The notes under the pieces: model-generated
What the model saw: the letters and a program-made list of their open reading frames with translations, nothing else
The model's database searches: none
What the model was told of the DNA's origin: nothing
Shown: one piece after another, positions 34,137 to 45,850 of the stretch
Layout: every line of letters starts with the position of its first letter
Numbering within the stretch: the stretch's first letter is position 1
Program-made: the position numbers and the translations under genes
Source: Lumbricus terrestris
Taxonomy: Eukaryota; Annelida; Clitellata; Crassiclitellata; Lumbricidae
DNA length: 64,000 bases
Reading direction: 5' to 3'
Assembly: GCA_949752735.1 (NCBI GenBank)
Contig: OX457036.1
Span: 16,321,433-16,385,432, forward strand

Positions 34137-34535
34137 TCGCGCCTGGTTTGAGGGGACTTAACTGACCAGCGTTGTTGTGGGGACTCATATATGTAATATG
34201 AACACGAGTGACTACGCCTGGTTTATGCGGACTTATATATAACTGACCACGAGTGACCACGCCTTGTTTATGCGGACTTATATATAACTGACCACCAGTC
34301 ACTGCGCCTGGTTTATGCGGACTTATATATAACTGACCACCCGTCACTGCGCCTGGTTTATGCGGACTTATATATAACTGACCACCAGTCACTGCGCCTG
34401 GTTTATGCGGACTTATATATAACTGACCACGAGTCACCGCGCCTGGTTTATGCGGACTTATATATAACTGACCACCAGTCACTGCGCCTGGTTTATGCGG
34501 ACTTATATATAACTGACCACGAGTCACTGCGCCTG
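34137..34535 (+). repeat. 45-bp minisatellite
   Basis: Units start CGCCTGGTTTATGCGGACTT and include ATATATAACTGACCAC, at an exact 45-bp period over at least 34260-34530; the first copies are diverged. Being a multiple of three, it gives an open frame on the minus strand with a 15-residue repeat, which I regard as an artefact. Confidence 0.93.
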
Positions 34536-34800
34536 ATGATGCCGACAACGACTAATAATGAGGATTACGATGACGACGATGATGACGATGACAACTACGA
34601 CGACGATGATGATGATGAAGATGACGACGACGATGATGATGACGATGACGACGACGATGATGATGACGACAACGACGATGATGAGGATTATGACGACGAC
34701 GATGATGACGATGACGACTACGATGATGAAGATGACGACTAGGACGACGATGATGATGATGAAGATGACAACGACGACGACGATGATGATGATGAGGTAG
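34536..34800 (+). repeat. GAY trinucleotide repeat (GAT/GAC)
   Basis: Interrupted GAT/GAC tract. Poly-Asp and poly-Thr/Met frames across it are not considered genes. Confidence 0.95.
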
Positions 34801-35110
34801 TTGATGATACTAACGTTGACGTCATAAATCGCCAATGAGGTCGTAAATAACGTTATAAATCGTTCATGACGTCGTCAATGACGTCATGGATGACGTCGTC
34901 AATCGTCAATGACATCAATAGTAACGCCATCGATGAAGGCATGTATCCTCAATGAAGTCTTCAGTCGTCAATGACATCATTGACGTCATCAATCATCAAT
35001 GACGTCTTCATGGAAGTTTTCAATCCTCAATGACGTCACAAATGACGTCAACAATCCTCAATGACATCATCAATGACGTCTTCAATTGTCAATGTCGTCA
35101 TTTGAAACAC
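34801..35110 (+). repeat. degenerate array of TGACGTCA-containing units
   Basis: Short units of the type TCAATGACGTCATCAATC recur. Five exact TGACGTCA palindromes and several TGACGTC(T/G) variants lie between about 34817 and 35085. TGACGTCA is the CRE consensus, but here it is part of a repeat. Confidence 0.85.
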
Positions 35111-36224
35111 CATATATTCGCAAACTCATAAGTGAGGTATGCTATAATTCCACTTAGATCGACATAAAATTTATTCGCCAAATAAGGGTAGGTTTTAAAA
35201 ATTTTAATAACCTGTAAAGTGGTTTTGTATAATCGTAAGCAGTGTGCTTTACTTTAAATCTTGTGGACGCCGATACAAACCGACTAAAAGATTTAATCGA
35301 AATCGATCGCACGATTTTTTAATCGCAATTAACTGCAAATTAATCGTAGCACATTTCTAATACACAATAAAAAAAACAATTTGTTAGCAAGATTCTCTTC
35401 AAGGTGAATAAAACTTAATGTGTGTATTGTTATCTGTGAACAAAGTACCTAGATTGATGCAGAAGAAGAATAAGTATTGATTGTTGGTGCCTCACATACA
35501 GTTTGGCGACAATAAGAACAGGACCTAATATAACATCAGTGGTTTGCTCATCTGTGACGAAGTATTCCACGAAATCTGTTTATAGCATAAAGAGCAGGGC
35601 TTAATTTGACATCAGCGATTTGCTCATCTGTGACAAAGTATTCCACTGGCAGATTCGATGTAACATTTAACGGGATCCCAATAACATGAATATTTAAGCT
35701 TCTGGAACAATACCTCATGATTTCCAGCAGTTAATGAGGATTAGCTTCAGTATGAGTCCTCTCATGATTGACTATAAGCATTGGACCTTTGTATTCTTCG
35801 TAGATCTATTATCTGAAAAGTTGCGCACTTACAGTATGACACAAATCTCCTGTTTCAATAGACTTCAATAATAATAATGATGATGACCACAAGTAATTTT
35901 TTTATGGGACAGTTACACAGCACACATCTATACAAAGGCGCCACGATGAACGTAAGTAGGCTACACAGTCAGATTCAAGCGACGCACTCTGAAACAGGAA
36001 GCCACATTCGGCGCAAAAAAGAGTATTACATTAACCATTGCCCCTCCATAGGTAGATATTATCCAATGCCACTAATGACTTTGCATTACATGATGAAAAA
36101 GTTCGTTAGGATGAATAATTGTTCATCTGAATGAATTGGAATTCACTGGAACTGATCAAGAAGCGCCATAGCATTACGATAAAATTATTTCATTTTTTGG
36201 TCAATGTAGCCTCTTTCGTCTCAT
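35111..36224 (+). other. no recognisable gene
   Basis: AT-rich. Two similar segments with TTTGCTCATCTGTGAC(A/G)AAG occur near 35546 and 35620. An 85-codon frame at 35877-36134 shows no motif. Confidence 0.45.
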
Positions 36225-36299
36225 TTAATTCTAGGACAAGATACCTTATTGCGCTGTAGGTCTAGTACAGCGCAATAAGGTATCTTGTCCTAGAATTAA
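36225..36299. repeat. perfect 34-bp inverted repeat with 7-base loop
   Basis: The left arm (36225-36258) begins TTAATTCTAGGACAAG. The right arm (36266-36299) is its exact reverse complement; the loop is GGTCTAG. No mismatch was seen. Confidence 0.95.
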
Positions 36300-36509
36300 T
36301 TTATTTTAACTTTATTTTGCCCAATCAACACTCAGTGGAAGTTTCAATTCACACCAAAAATAATTCACTGGAAATCTATCGCATTAGCGTACTAAAATAA
36401 TTACTCTCCATTGCATGGGTTTCAACGTTGGTCGCATTCAATTTAAATTGATTAACACTAAATACTAGATGGACTAAAGGAACGATTGATTAATATTATT
36501 GTTTGAAAT

Positions 36510-36790
36510 ACATGTTGAAGCGGGATTTACGAAAGCATTTTTGCTTGAATTGGAGCTATATTGATGCAATAATCGTAGGTCTACTGTAACAGTACGTAGC
36601 TATATGGAATAAAAATTACGCACGCGTAGCAATACCGTTATACAGGAATTGGATTGTAAAAATAAATAATGTTATTTAGTCGAAAATAGTAGTTGGATTG
36701 ATTAAGGAATATATGCAAAAATGAAGCTGGATATTTGAAAAGATTTCATGAAAAAGTAGAGGTCAGATTGCTGAAAAATAATTATGTTGC
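36510..36790 (+). mobile_element. decayed foldback (TU-like) inner-domain fragment
   Basis: Words GAAGCGGGATTTACGAAA, TTGCTTGAATTGGAGCT and GAAGCTGGAT match the inner modules of the elements at 9.8-13.9 kb. No outer array or termini found. Confidence 0.6.
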
Positions 36791-37079
36791 ATATGGCGAG
36801 TAATTTTTAATAAAAAATAATTATTATTCAGGTGAGCCGAGGCATACACTTCGCGAAATGAGAATTTAAGCAGACTATGCAGCAGCATCATTTACCTAGT
36901 CACTTCTGGTTCTCAACAATGTCCACTATGTCTCAAATCTTCAGGGAATTTTGCATTTAGATGATACAATCCACTCAGGCAATAAGGTCCTGTACCCCAT
37001 GTCGAATACGGTCTAAAACGGCAGCTTTAAATCACTTAGTATATAATAGGCATATTCAGTCCGTTTCCAACAATAGGGG
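36791..37079 (+). other. no recognisable gene
   Basis: AT-rich spacer; nothing recognised. Confidence 0.5.
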
Positions 37080-37312
37080 CTACTCGTATTGAGTATGTAA
37101 GTATGTGGAGTTGCTATATCACTCCTTCAAGTTCTACTCAGAAGAGCTTCCGACTACAGCGCGGACACTGAATTGGAGTTTCACGCCAATGCGTTGAGCA
37201 ATTGCCAGTTAACGACTTGTTCAATGTGCCTACGAGGCGACTTGAGATGGACTCGAATCTGCAACTCTCCGGCTGCAAGGCAACGAACATACCCACTACA
37301 CCACCGCCCCCC
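37080..37312 (-). mobile_element. tRNA-derived SINE
   Basis: On the minus strand, box A-like TGGTGTAGTGGGTA (near 37298-37311) and box B GATTCGAGTCC (37249-37259) lie at tRNA spacing, followed by a ~170-bp body. It differs from the SINEs at 12.5 and 27.2 kb. Confidence 0.65.
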
Positions 37313-37586
37313 GCAGCAGCACATAGGAACCAATGCGCCGTGACACTCTGCCACGATGTGCGTTTATCTAGGTCTATGGAAAAGCTGGCAATAAAAAAAT
37401 TATTAACATTTTCACTTCCAATGATTACAAGGAAATCGGGTAAAGTGGCAAAAATAGCGAGAGATAACGAATCAAACGCCATTAGCACCGCTCTCTGACT
37501 ATTGGAGCCGCGTCTAACCCTACTCACTCTTTCGTTGTCCCCGCATTGTCTACTACAGCGACCCTAAACGAAAAACTACCGGCTGA

Positions 37587-37880
37587 TCAAATAAAAATAT
37601 TCATCATGATCATCATGAACCATGGGCTCATCGCCCGTAGGTGTCTGACGCCATTTAGCATGTTCTTCCATTGTTCTCTTTCCAGTGCGATGTGGCTCAG
37701 CTTCTGCAGTGATGTTCCGCGCCAGTCTATTAAATCATCCGCCCATTCTCTATGAGGTCGCCCTCTTTTGTTTTGTCCGTCCATCATTCCAAACACCAAT
37801 GTCTTTATTTTCCTGTCATTGCTCATTCGGCATATGTGACCGAACAGACCCAGTTTCCTACGGATTATACTCTGCATCAT
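37587..37880 (-). pseudogene. LINE C-terminal fragment with CATGAT tail
   Basis: The minus-strand frame reads RRKLGLFGHICRMSNDRKIK and DGQNKRGRPHREWADDLIDW, which resembles the basic C-terminal tail after the reverse transcriptase in RTE/jockey-like LINEs (GH..RM...RGRP..RW..D). It runs into an ATGATCATGATG-type repeat typical of a LINE 3' end. Upstream domains are missing. Confidence 0.7.
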
Positions 37881-37964
37881 GCTTTCCTTGAGGTGTATGC
37901 GATTGTACAGTTCTACGTTAATAATATTATTGGCCCCATAAACATGTCCGACACAAGTGTAATT

Positions 37965-38770
37965 TCATCGTCTTGCGTATATACAATATGTACTCTACAA
38001 GACCGCATGCACATTGCACAATAGCCACTTCAATAGTTCATTCCAAACTCGACTACTGCAATTCGCTCTTTCATAGAATTGATTATAGTCAAATTAAACC
38101 CCTACAAACTATCCAGAATGCTCTTACCCGCGCATTCACTAAGACTCCAAAACATCACCACATAACACCTGTTCTCAAGTCTCTTCATTGGCTAAAAGTC
38201 CCTCAGCGCATTCGTTACAAAATTGTTTCTCTAACCTACAACGCTCTTCAAACCTCTTAGCCATTCTACATTCGTCAACAAATCACCATCCAACCGCCCA
38301 AATTTACTCGCTCATCGTCATATCTTTCTCTCTCTCGGCCTCCAGTATCATCCTCTCTGAAATTCTGCAACCGCTCCTTAGTCCACGCTCCACCAGGAAC
38401 GGACTCCCAACATATCTCCGCTGTTCGCTCATCCTCCTATCTCTCCAATCTCCCCTCCAATTCCAACCTCTCCTCCGCTTGCAATCCCATCAGCTGCACT
38501 ACATTCACGTCTGAAAACCGAACTCTTCAAGCTGTCCTACCCAGATTTCAATTAGGTTCCATCATCCAACTACCAACATCACCCACAACCACCGTAGCAC
38601 CACGCTGTCTCCTGGGCTTGACCTCCCGGGATTTTGACCTGGGACAGGAACGAACACGGCTGCTATAGCTATTGCGGACTTGATTTGAAAAAGCGCCGGT
38701 GAATAAGCTGGTCTCCCTGACGTGGCTTTTGTAGGCGCTGAGAAATTCTCGAAGATTTACATTACATTAC
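37965..38770 (+). mobile_element. L2/CR1-like LINE 3' fragment
   Basis: A reading frame (37973-38260, continuing frameshifted to ~38580) contains HSKLDYCNSLFHRI, LQTIQNALTRAFTKTPKHHH and VLKSLHWLKVPQRIRYKI, the C-terminal region of L2/CR1 reverse transcriptases. A 3' UTR ends in ATTACATTACA just before the satellite. It is broken by a stop at 38258 and by frame changes. Confidence 0.82.
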
Positions 38771-38772
38771 AA

Positions 38773-41390
38773 TACCCTTGACCATGGGTTCATGGTGGGG
38801 ACATTCGTCGAGGACCACGTAAACCACGTGTATATAATTTTCACCATTGGTGGATTGTGGGGACATTCGTTGAGGACCACGTAAACCACCTATATATAAT
38901 TTTCACCATTGGTGGATTGTGGGGACTTTCGTTGAGGACCACGTAAACCACCTATATATAATTTTCACCATTGGTGCATTGTGGGGACATTCGTCGAGGA
39001 CCACGTAAACCACCTATATATAATTTTCACCATGGGTGCATTGTGGTGACATTCTTTGAGGACCACGTAAACCACCTATATATATAGATTTTTACCATTG
39101 GTGGATTGTGGGGACATTCGTTGAGGACCACGTAAACCACCTATATATAATTTTCACCATGGGTTCATGGTGGGGACATTCGTTGAGGACCACGTAAACC
39201 ACCCATATATAATTTTCACCATTGGTGCATTGTGGGGACATTCGCTGAGGACCACGTAAACCACCCATATATATTTTTCGCCATAGGTGCATTGTGGGGA
39301 CATTCGTTGAGGACCACGTAAACCACCCATATATAATTTTCACCATGGGTGCATTGTGGGGACATTCGTCGAGGACCACGTAAACCACCTATATATAATT
39401 TTCACCATTGGTGGATTGTGGGGACATTCGTTGAGGACCACGTAAACCACGTATATATAATTTTCACCATGGGTTCATGGTGGGGACATTCGTTGAGGAC
39501 CACGTAAACCACCTATATATAATTTTCACCATTGGTGGATTGTGGGGACTTTCGTTGAGGACCACGTAAACCACGTATATATAATTTTCACCATTGGTGC
39601 ATTGTGGGGACATTCGTCGAGGACCACGTAAACCGCCTATATATAATTTTTACCATGGGTGCATTGTGGGGACATTCGTTGAGGACGACGTAAACCACGT
39701 ATATATAATTTTCACCATGGGTGCATTGTGGGGACATTCTTTGAGGACCACGTAAACCACCTATATATAGATTTTTACCATTGGTGGATTGTGGGGACAT
39801 TCGTTGAGGACCACGTAAACCACCTATATATAATTTTCACCATTGGTGGATTGTGGGGACATTCGTCGAGGACCACGTAAACCACGTATATATAATTTTC
39901 ACCATGGGTGCATTGTGGGGACATTCGCTGAGGACCACGTAAACCACCCATATATATTTTTCACCATGGGTGCATTGTGGGGACATTCGCTGAGGACCAC
40001 GTAAACCACCTATATATAATTTTCACCATGGGTTCATGGTGGGGACATTCGTTGAGGACCACGTAAACCACCCATATATAATTTTCACCATTGGTGCATT
40101 GTGGGGACATTCGCTGAGGACCACGTAAACCACCCATATATATTTTTCGCCATAGGTGCATTGTGGGGACATTCGTTGAGGACCACGTAAACCACCCATA
40201 TATAATTTTCACCATGGGTGCATTGTGGGGACATTCGTCGAGGACCACGTAAACCACCTATATATAATTTTCACCATTGGTGGATTGTGGGGACATTCGT
40301 TGAGGACCACGTAAACCACGTATATATAATCTTCAGCATGGGTGCATTGTGGGGACATTCGTTGAGGACCACGTAAACCACCTATATATAATTTTCACCA
40401 TTGGTGGATTGTGGGGACTTTCGTTGAGGACCACGTAAACCACGTATATATAATTTTCACCATTGGTGCATTGTGGGGACATTCGTCGAGGACCACGTAA
40501 ACCGCCTATATATAATTTTTACCATGGGTGCATTGTGGGGACATTCGTTGAGGACGACGTAAACCACGTATATATAATTTTCACCATGGGTGCATTGTGG
40601 GGACATTCTTTGAGGACCACGTAAACCACCTATATATAGATTTTTACCATTGGTGGATTGTGGGGACATTCGTTGAGGACCACGTAAACCACCTATATAT
40701 AATTTTCACCATTGGTGGATTGTGGGGACATTCGTCGAGGACCACGTAAACCACGTATATATAATTTTCACCATGGGTGCATTGTGGGGACATTCGCTGA
40801 GGACCACGTAAACCACCCATATATATTTTTCACCATGGGTGCATTGTGGGGACATTCGCTGAGGACCACGTAAACCACCTATATATAATTTTCACCATGG
40901 GTTCATGGTGGGGACATTCGTTGAGGACCACGTAAACCACCCATATATAATTTTCACCATTGGTGCATTGTGGGGACATTCGCTGAGGACCACGTAAACC
41001 ACCCATATATATTTTTCGCCATAGGTGCATTGTGGGGACATTCGTTGAGGACCACGTAAACCACCCATATATAATTTTCACCATGGGTGCATTGTGGGGA
41101 CATTCGTCGAGGACCACGTAAACCACCTATATATAATTTTCACCATTGGTGGATTGTGGGGACATTCGTTGAGGACCACGTAAACCACGTATATATAATC
41201 TTCACCATGGGTGCATTGTGGGGACATTCGTTGAGGACCGCGTAAACCACCTATTTATAATTTTCACCATTGGTGGATTGTGGGGACATTCGTCTAGGAC
41301 CACGTAAACCACGTATATTTAATTTTCACCATGGGTGCATTGTGGGGACATTCGTTGAGGACCACGTAAACCACCTATATATAATTTTCA
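38773..41390 (+). repeat. 62-bp tandem satellite, about 42 copies, with 869-bp higher-order repeat
   Basis: Units begin ACCATTGGTGGATTGTGGGG and end TATATATAATTTTC, period 62 bp. From about 39,130 the pattern of variants repeats every 869 bp (14 units plus 1 bp); the GGGTTCATGG variant recurs at 39,161, 40,030 and 40,899. Open frames on the minus strand repeat at the same spacing and are artefacts. Confidence 0.96.
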
Positions 41391-41637
41391 CCAGTGCAGC
41401 GTCTTAACATTGTTCTGTTTGTTCCAGTTGTTCACCAGTTTGGCACGATGGCATGGTGCATTGTCATGCTGAAAGGGGAACTGGCCTGGGAAGAGTTGCT
41501 GAACTTATGGCACAGTGCACTTCTGCAGTATACCGATGCAATTGGTTGCGTTGACCATTCCATCAACGATATGCAGACGTCCGACGGCACTGGCAGCCAT
41601 GCGATCCAAACCATAACGAAAGAAAACAACGCTGGAC
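41391..41637 (-). pseudogene. Tc1-like transposase middle segment, inverted
   Basis: The minus strand reads VGRLHIVDGMVNA and, after a frame change, HDNAPCHRAKLVNNWNKQNN followed by VKTLHW. DNAPCH carries the second catalytic aspartate of the Tc1 DDE core. It should be followed by the PAQAPDLNP segment, which lies on the opposite strand at 41638. The segment is bounded by CCA at 41391 and TGG at 41638-41640, so it looks inverted in place. Stops and frame changes make it non-functional. Confidence 0.8.
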
Positions 41638-41871
41638 TGGCCCGCCCAGGCCCCGGATCTCAATCCAATTGAGAATCTGTGGCATAAAGCAGCCTTGGAG
41701 ATGTCCAAGAGATATCCAACTTCCAAATGCGAGCTCGTCGAATCGCTCATCGCCGCCTGGAAACGCGTTGTGTCCCATGACCACCTCGTCAAGCTGGTCA
41801 ACTCGATGCCGAAACGTTGCAGACAAGTGGTGAAGAACAAGGACTGGACAAAAAAATTGGTGCATCACTGA
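41638..41871 (+). pseudogene. Tc1-like transposase C-terminal segment
   Basis: Reads WPAQAPDLNPIENLWHK, holding the third catalytic acidic residue region of Tc1/mariner transposases, then LVESLIAAWKRV and PKRCRQVVKNKDW, ending with TGA at 41869-41871. The frame is open for 77 codons but has no start of its own. Confidence 0.85.
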
Positions 41872-42202
41872 CATGCGGAAATGGCTTTTCCAGGCTTCTA
41901 AATCATAAAGAAGGCCTACGACCACACAAAACCGGTTATTTCATCCCGACACATTGCACTTTGCACAGAACAAGCGTTAGCGGGTTACAAGCCTGTATGG
42001 CCCTTCTCATGCTAGTATAGCCACGAGGTGGTAAACGAACTTTCATCATGTCAAATTTAAAGAAATATGCTTATAAACTCGAACCAAACAATAAGAAAAC
42101 CTTTAATTAACGCCCGCATGTTTACCAGTACATTATTCATCTTAATACAGAAGGAATACAGAAAATATATGGATGATGCAAAACTTTTTCACACCACTGT
42201 AT

Positions 42203-42860
42203 AATGATGTGATAGACGATGAGACGAACGTTAACACCTTGGCGCTTCTCTCTAATTCTTATGGCCGGGAAACAGCGATTGTCGCTTTCATTTAGTCTAA
42301 CAGAGATAGAATAATAATTTTGTATATAAGGAGGCATAGATAGATAGACCTACATGTACACGGATACAGACAGTAACCAGACACAAATTCTCACAGGCAA
42401 ACAGTCAAACAGGCAGCGTGGCACACAGACAAAAACAGAGAAACAGAATTATAGGCCACTGACAGAATAGGCAGAGATGCACTTGAGCAAGTAAGAGCAG
42501 ACAGACAGGTATTGATACACAGGCGCTACAGAGGTTCACAAATTATTGTCAAACCACAGCCGTTCTAAGACGCTCTCTCACGCATAACCGTTTTAGTCAC
42601 ATACTATGTGAAACAATGAAGAGAGAGAGACATAAAAGACACACAGACGGAGACAGATACACTGACAGATAATTATACGATTCATAAAGAAATATTATTA
42701 GTGATATTGAATCCCAACCTTCTCTCTCATTACAGCTAAAGAAAGAGTCACAGACACTTAGGCAGAGCAGGGCCGTATTAACCCCTTTACCGGCTAACCC
42801 CTTTACCGGCTATTAAAATTTTGAAAACTTACTCTTTCGGCGAATAATTTTTCTGGGGAA
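42203..42860 (+). other. no gene; degenerate ACAGA/CAGA-rich sequence
   Basis: 42330-42700 is rich in decayed CAGACA/GATAGA words, an old microsatellite. At 42778-42813 the string TAACCCCTTTACCGGC is tandemly duplicated, beginning TTAACCCC, which might be a piggyBac-like end without a visible partner. Confidence 0.5.
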
Positions 42861-42964
42861 AAATTTAAAAAAGGATGCAAGTAACTGACAAAATTTTTTC
42901 AACACTATATTTATTAGCTAAAATCTTAGTCATTGTCTTTAAATTAAGCAAGTCGTAGTCGTCG

Positions 42965-43017
42965 TCGTCATCATTGTCGTCGTCAATTTTAATCCTTCTG
43001 CTATGCATCATAATCAT

Positions 43018-43060
<43 letters not shown>

Positions 43061-43270
43061 GTCGTCGTCGTCGTCGTCGTCGTCATCGTAGTCGTCGTCG
43101 TCGTCGCCGCCGTCGCCGTCATCGTCGTCGTCGTCATCGTCATCGTCGTCGCCGTCGTCATCGTCATCATGGTCATCATAATCATCATTATCATCATCGT
43201 CATCATCATAGCCATAATTATATTCATTATCTGCTTTGCCGTTATCATGATGGTTTTCGTCATAATTATC
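42965..43270 (+). repeat. CAT/GTC trinucleotide microsatellite
   Basis: CATCAT tract, then GTC/GCC-rich tract, then interrupted CAT. Poly-His, poly-Ile/Val and poly-Met frames are artefacts. Confidence 0.95.
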
Positions 43271-43310
43271 ATTTTAGTCGCTGTCATCATCAAAATTCAT
43301 AGTCATTATT

Positions 43311-44040
43311 GTTTCCAGCTGTCTTTATGATGGTGATGGACTGTTTAAAGTATGGTTGAAACAATAACAGAAGTGATTGTTTTGTAGTGAAAACTCAGAT
43401 CTGGTGACGTTTTATGTGTGTTGTGACTTGTGCGAATAATATTACCTAATAATTATTGTGGAATAACTTTGCAATCTTGGATGTTGCGTGTGTACGCTGG
43501 TGTGTGTGTCTTTGTGCGTAATATTGTGTAAGCTTATTGTGGCAAAAAAAGCAATCTCAGGATAATCTAAAATTATGGGCCTCAACTCATATTCAGCCAT
43601 AAAACGCTTCAGCCATTTGAATTGCTGACAATGCCAGAGTAGCCTAATGTTATTTGTATTAATGCCACACTCTGTCCATTATTTTAATTTCGTTTCAGAT
43701 CATATAAATTGGAATTGCAATAATAATATCAGAGTAGTATCTGCAGTTTAACGTCAGTGGGTGTGGTATCAAAGACTATGAGCGTCGCCCTCCTCATTGA
43801 TCCGTTGCTCGGGACTGGCACTGGCAGAGTGCAACCAGTGGCGGAGTTAATAATAATATAATGATGCCACGATGACAGAGTCGACCTAATTTGGCAGCGG
43901 CAGGTGATGCAGGTCCCAATACAAAGCCTCATCAGCGGGGTGTCAGATAGGGTTTGTACCTTAATTACATTGGGCCCTACAGACCGTGGACACCTTCTTG
44001 CCTTAGGCAGCTTCTGACTAGCGCCTATGCGGCACAAAGA
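43311..44040 (+). other. no recognised gene; possible coding on minus strand unproven
   Basis: A 104-codon minus-strand frame (43729-44043) shows no motif I recognise. CAGTGGCGGAG at 43839 resembles hAT ends, but no partner was found. Confidence 0.35.
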
Positions 44041-44045
44041 CACGT

Positions 44046-44144
44046 GATATAAATACCAAAGGCGCTATACAGCAGACCACTCTTATTCCTCGTCAAAACA
44101 ATCACAATGAGTTCCCGACAACAACCAATTGGAAGCGATGGGTA
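44046..44144 (+). promoter_or_regulatory. candidate core promoter and short first exon
   Basis: A TATA-like GATATAAATACC (44046-44057) is followed ~30 bp on by pyrimidine-rich CCACTCTTATTCC (44078-44090), and then by ATG 44107 in a fair context (CACAATGAG) opening MSSRQQPIGSDG. A GGGTACAAATAAATG string follows that could include a weak splice donor. This is spacing-based inference; no product is recognised. Confidence 0.3.
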
Positions 44145-45245
44145 CAAATAAATGTTTTCATTCCCTTCAGTCATCTGTCAGGTTCAATGTTACTCTGTGT
44201 TCTAGCAAAAGTTATGCTTACAGTCATAATTTTATATTGTTAAACCAGCAGAAATCTGCTGGTACTTTTTCTCAACCTTGTTTTGGGCGAACCACCAAAC
44301 TTGCAAACAAATTTCGCGACACACCATGAAAATTATAGTCATGCAAATACCTATGGTTTCAAAAATTAAATTAGGACTAAGTCAGCTTTTTCTATATATT
44401 TAAATTTATTTAAATTTTAATGAGTGAAATGTTTACACTGAATGCATTCTAGTTTCTAATTATTCTAAAAATTCAAAATCTAAATTTGCGATTTTCGTAC
44501 TTGACCCAACAGTCAGACTAATGGAATGTTTGCTGCTGGATTATCTTTGGATAAATTTATTAATAAGATTAGGATGCACATGCTTTGTGAATACAACACG
44601 TAGCATACAACTGCGTAGCAACTCAACCATATGAGCCTGAGGACTTTAACCATTAGGCTAGGAAGCTTTTCTGTGACATGGACTACCAACGGGGAGGGAT
44701 GGTTATTACCCCTTGGGTTTTGAGTATGGTTTTAGATATACAAACTTGTAATGTAATGTAATGTAATGTAATTCACACAATTTTTTATAGCATCGTCAGT
44801 AGGAAGCCACTTATAAAATGCTTTACACGCATAAAGTCAACTGTCACAGTAGCCTAGATGCCATGAGCTCGAGAGCAAGTGCGATACACTTGCAATACAC
44901 TTACAAAATAATAGAGCATTTATTTCTGCACTGAATGGTACATGTATATCTAGGTTTTAGTTCAGGCAATCTAGATAAAAAAAATACAGCCAACCTGGTC
45001 AAAATTGGCACCCAAGCTTTTCAAACGGCTTCCTGTTCAGAATTTGTTCATGAATTGACCTATCCAAATCCGATAAAATCCGCATACCCCCAAAATGGAG
45101 TTCAAAATAAAACGGTTTCTCGTGTGTTTTTACATTGAATGTCGGGCTGCTGATGACTTAGATGTGCTGAAAAGTAATGTTTTCAAGACTAATGTTGTTG
45201 GTTGCCCCTCTCAGAACATTTATAAGTATACTCATGCACTCTTAG
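44145..45245 (+). other. no recognisable gene; TAATG repeat
   Basis: AT-rich. A TGTAATGTAATGTAATG tract at 44746-44772 looks like a LINE 3' tail. A 66-codon frame at 44129-44329 has no motif. Confidence 0.4.
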
Positions 45246-45850
45246 GAGACTCGAGGGGTAGTTGGGGCACGTGCCCCATATGTTCTAAGCAAAATACAAA
45301 ACGACCATTTATTATGTATAATTGATTTGATTGTAATACAAGTACAATTAATTAACCTTGAGTTTCTGCATCAAGTGTCGTTTATTACAGTTAGGCCTAC
45401 TTATATTTGTTGACAATTTATGAGACAGTTGGGGCACGTGCCCCATAATGTTCTAAACAAAATACAAAGCGACCATTTATTATGCAAAAATATTTTAAAA
45501 ACAGATAAAATATTATTGAGTTCCTGCATAAAGTGTTGTTCATTACAGTTATGCCTACTTGTATTTGTTGACAGGTTATTGGAAGTTGGGGCACCTGCCC
45601 CCATGATGTTTTAAGCAAATCCAAAACTACCATTAATTTTATAAATGTTTTAATACAAGTAAAATATTCTAGAGATCATGCATAAAGTGTCTTTCATTCG
45701 AATAGACCTACTTATATTTGGTGACTGATGGGATGAACAGTTGGGACACGTGCCCCATAATGCTCTAACCAAAATACAAAGCGACCATTTGTTTTGTGCA
45801 AATAATAATTGTAATACAAATTAAAGATCTAAATTTTTGCATCAAGTAGG
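45246..45850 (+). repeat. ~160-170 bp tandem repeat with GGGGCACGTGCCCC palindrome
   Basis: Four imperfect copies; their palindrome cores lie at about 45263, 45430, 45587 (CACCTG variant) and 45747 (one base changed). Each is followed by ATGTTCTAA(G/A)CAAAATACAAA-like sequence, and conserved GCATAAAGTGT...CTACTT blocks follow. An inverted relative lies at 48600-48790. Confidence 0.85.

Larger units (their letters stand above)
41391..42200. mobile_element. Tc1/mariner-like relic with internal inversion
   Basis: Transposase pieces lie on both strands: minus at 41391-41637 and plus at 41638-41871. The right terminus (AAACTTTTTCACACCACTGT, ending 42200, followed by TA) has the look of a Tc1/mariner inverted repeat end. 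The left terminus and transposase N terminus are missing; the 62-bp satellite abuts directly. Confidence 0.8.

Noticed and set aside
34087..34548. 153-codon repeat protein on the minus strand
   Set aside because: A 45-bp minisatellite is a multiple of three and keeps any frame open.
34524..34835. Poly-Asp and poly-Ile/Val frames
   Set aside because: Translations of the GAT/GAC microsatellite.
39092..41126. Repeated 98- and 70-codon minus-strand frames
   Set aside because: They recur at the 869-bp satellite spacing and are repeat artefacts.
38773..41390. CRISPR-like array of 62-bp repeats
   Set aside because: Units are contiguous without unique spacers; this is a eukaryotic satellite.
42778..42815. 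TTAACCCCTTTACCGG as a piggyBac end
   Set aside because: No matching opposite end with AGGGGTTAA was found nearby.
43729..44043. 104-codon minus-strand frame as a gene
   Set aside because: No recognisable motif, start context or splice signals; left as unassigned.
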